From Zonotrichia leucophrys gambelii (taxonomy: Eukaryota > Chordata > Aves > Passeriformes > Passerellidae): 64,000 nt of DNA. The notes beneath the pieces were generated by a model. It was not told the DNA's origin. It saw only the letters and a program-made list of their open reading frames with translations, and searched no databases. Location: NCBI RefSeq assembly GCF_028769735.1, contig NC_088173.1, forward strand, positions 6,035,038 to 6,099,037. The letters are read 5' to 3'. The translations under genes were made by a program, and so were the position numbers. This document shows positions 62,706-64,000 of this stretch, piece by piece (position 1 is the stretch's first letter; the number at the start of each line of letters is the position of its first letter).

Positions 62706-64000
62706 CTAAAGGGTGAGTCCTACATTTTTCCATGTATTCACATCCCAGTGTAAGCTAAAGAGAAGTCAATGTGAAAGTAGAGATCACAAGTGGCACCAAT
62801 GAATGTTTCTAGAGAAAATTATATATATTTGTGTTAAAACAATCCCCAAGATATATTCTTTCTGGGCAGCATGAAAGAAAACATCTGTTGCAGAGAGCAG
62901 GAAAGCTCTGCACTCAGATGCTGTTCAATGTTTTATGCGCAATTTGGTCTTCTATGCATATTACGGGACATTTTTAGTGGTACCTCACATAAACTGTGTC
63001 TCCCTTGTGGGATCTCACATTGGGGTAGGTTACTGGAAGCCAACAGCCATTACAGTGGTAATTTCAGCTGGGACAGAGTAATGGCACAACATTAAGAACC
63101 AATAACGGGATGCTAATGTTTGTAGTATGCTCTTGCAGTGCATAATAATGAAGGGGAAGTAAAAGTTTAGAATCAATCCTTAATTAGGCAGATGACTTTC
63201 TGATTCTGACAAACACTGCAACTTGCCCAGAACTTCAGCAGACTGAGAGTGTTTGCAGCATTTCTGCCCTAGGATACCCAGGTCCCTAACAAGCATTATT
63301 GCAGGATCTGTTTGCCTTAGCTTTCACCAGATAAAGCCACCTGAGCCTCTAAGCAGCTTTTCCAATCCCTTAGATTTTCATACAGTTTTATTCCTGTAGT
63401 GCCAGTGATCTTATGCCATTTGGCATCACTCACTGCTGTGGTGAACACATGTCACGATTTCAGCAGAGTGAGAATGGCAATGAAAAAGAAAAATGTTGGC
63501 ATTTGGGGAGCAGTCAGCTGACTTCTATCAGTGTGAGGAAACAGACACGATGTTTCAGACATTAATGAAAATTGTTTCAGCATATCCTCTAAAGTTTCAG
63601 ATATCCTCAACATAGAAAAGGCCGAGAACCTCCCCAGAATAGTTCATGACCAGCTACAGGACACCTTGTGTTTGTGGGGAGCAGGGAGGGAGGGTGGCAG
63701 TGTTTAAATCATTGCATTATATCCAGTATGAATGTCAGCCATAAGGATGCTATGAATGCAGCTCTTTTTGCCTCCTGAGAAGCCTGTACATTATGCTTTA
63801 GCCATATGTGGGTGAGGAAATTATAAAATAAGCAAACATATGGAATGATTAAGCCTGCCACAGTACTTACAGGCTGGAGACTGGCCCAAATTCCCTTCTG
63901 CTGCCCAGTGGCCTCCATCAGCATTTATAGCAATAAATGGGGAGTGAAGCTGGGCTCCTTAAAGCTGAGCTGCAGAACATCTTTTTTTTTTTTTTTTCTT
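62706..64000. other. AT-rich non-coding stretch to the end of the window
   Basis: No gene or element recognised. The last bases contain a poly-T run (about 63981-63998), possibly the tail of a minus-strand retroposon cut by the window edge. Confidence 0.45.

Overview
The window looks like nuclear DNA of a passerine bird. The evidence is long AT-rich, intron- or gene-desert-like sequence, several 5'-truncated CR1 LINE copies whose 3' end carries the avian AATCATAGAAT-type terminus, a SINE with a tRNA-Ile-derived head and a CR1-derived tail (the TguSINE1 type known from passerines), songbird-type solo LTRs, and a GC-rich gene of the maestro heat-like repeat (MROH) family, which is expanded in passerine genomes. 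No bacterial operon, tRNA, rRNA or CRISPR was seen.

The clearest gene is at 14.6-17.4 kb on the minus strand. Nine coding exons can be traced by eye, and every splice phase agrees. They join into one uninterrupted 422-codon reading frame, MROH-like, with an AATAAA signal about 130 bases past the stop. The gene sits in a sharply bounded GC-rich island of about 5 kb (roughly 13.86-18.99 kb) inside AT-rich DNA, as expected of a segmentally duplicated gene copy. Intron 1 holds a perfect 13-unit GGGAT array. The copy ends in a short terminal exon; the longer C-terminal HEAT region known from relatives was not found, so it is probably a short or 3'-truncated member.

Layout. 0-5.9 kb: AT-rich, with a transmembrane-like open frame at the left edge. 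5.9-6.1 kb: compound pentanucleotide microsatellite (TTCCC then TTTTA). 6.95-7.03 kb: near-perfect inverted repeat without a spacer. 10.1-12.1 kb: degraded remnants of an L2/CR1-clade LINE (an endonuclease-like patch and a clearer reverse transcriptase patch). 12.24-12.38 kb: tRNA-Ile/CR1 SINE. 13.9-19.0 kb: MROH island. 19-27 kb: AT-rich, largely featureless. 27.8-36.9 kb: dense retroelement cluster (an LTR, an avian interspersed repeat with internal tandem units, two related LTRs, two CR1 copies). 37-50 kb: AT-rich, few features. 50.5-51.1 kb: solo LTR carrying an expanded AT microsatellite. 54.1-54.7 kb: young solo LTR with a 6-bp target-site duplication. 56.2-56.6 kb: CR1. 57-64 kb: AT-rich with small tandem duplications.

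Outside the MROH island no gene is certain. Several short segments combine acceptor, open frame and donor (minus strand 8.5, 26.7+30.8, 48.8, 55.4 and 62.5 kb; plus strand 36.0+38.0 kb). Two pairs match in phase across their intron. Such patterns also arise by chance in 64 kb of AT-rich DNA, so they are listed at low confidence as leads. I could not assign them to a known gene.
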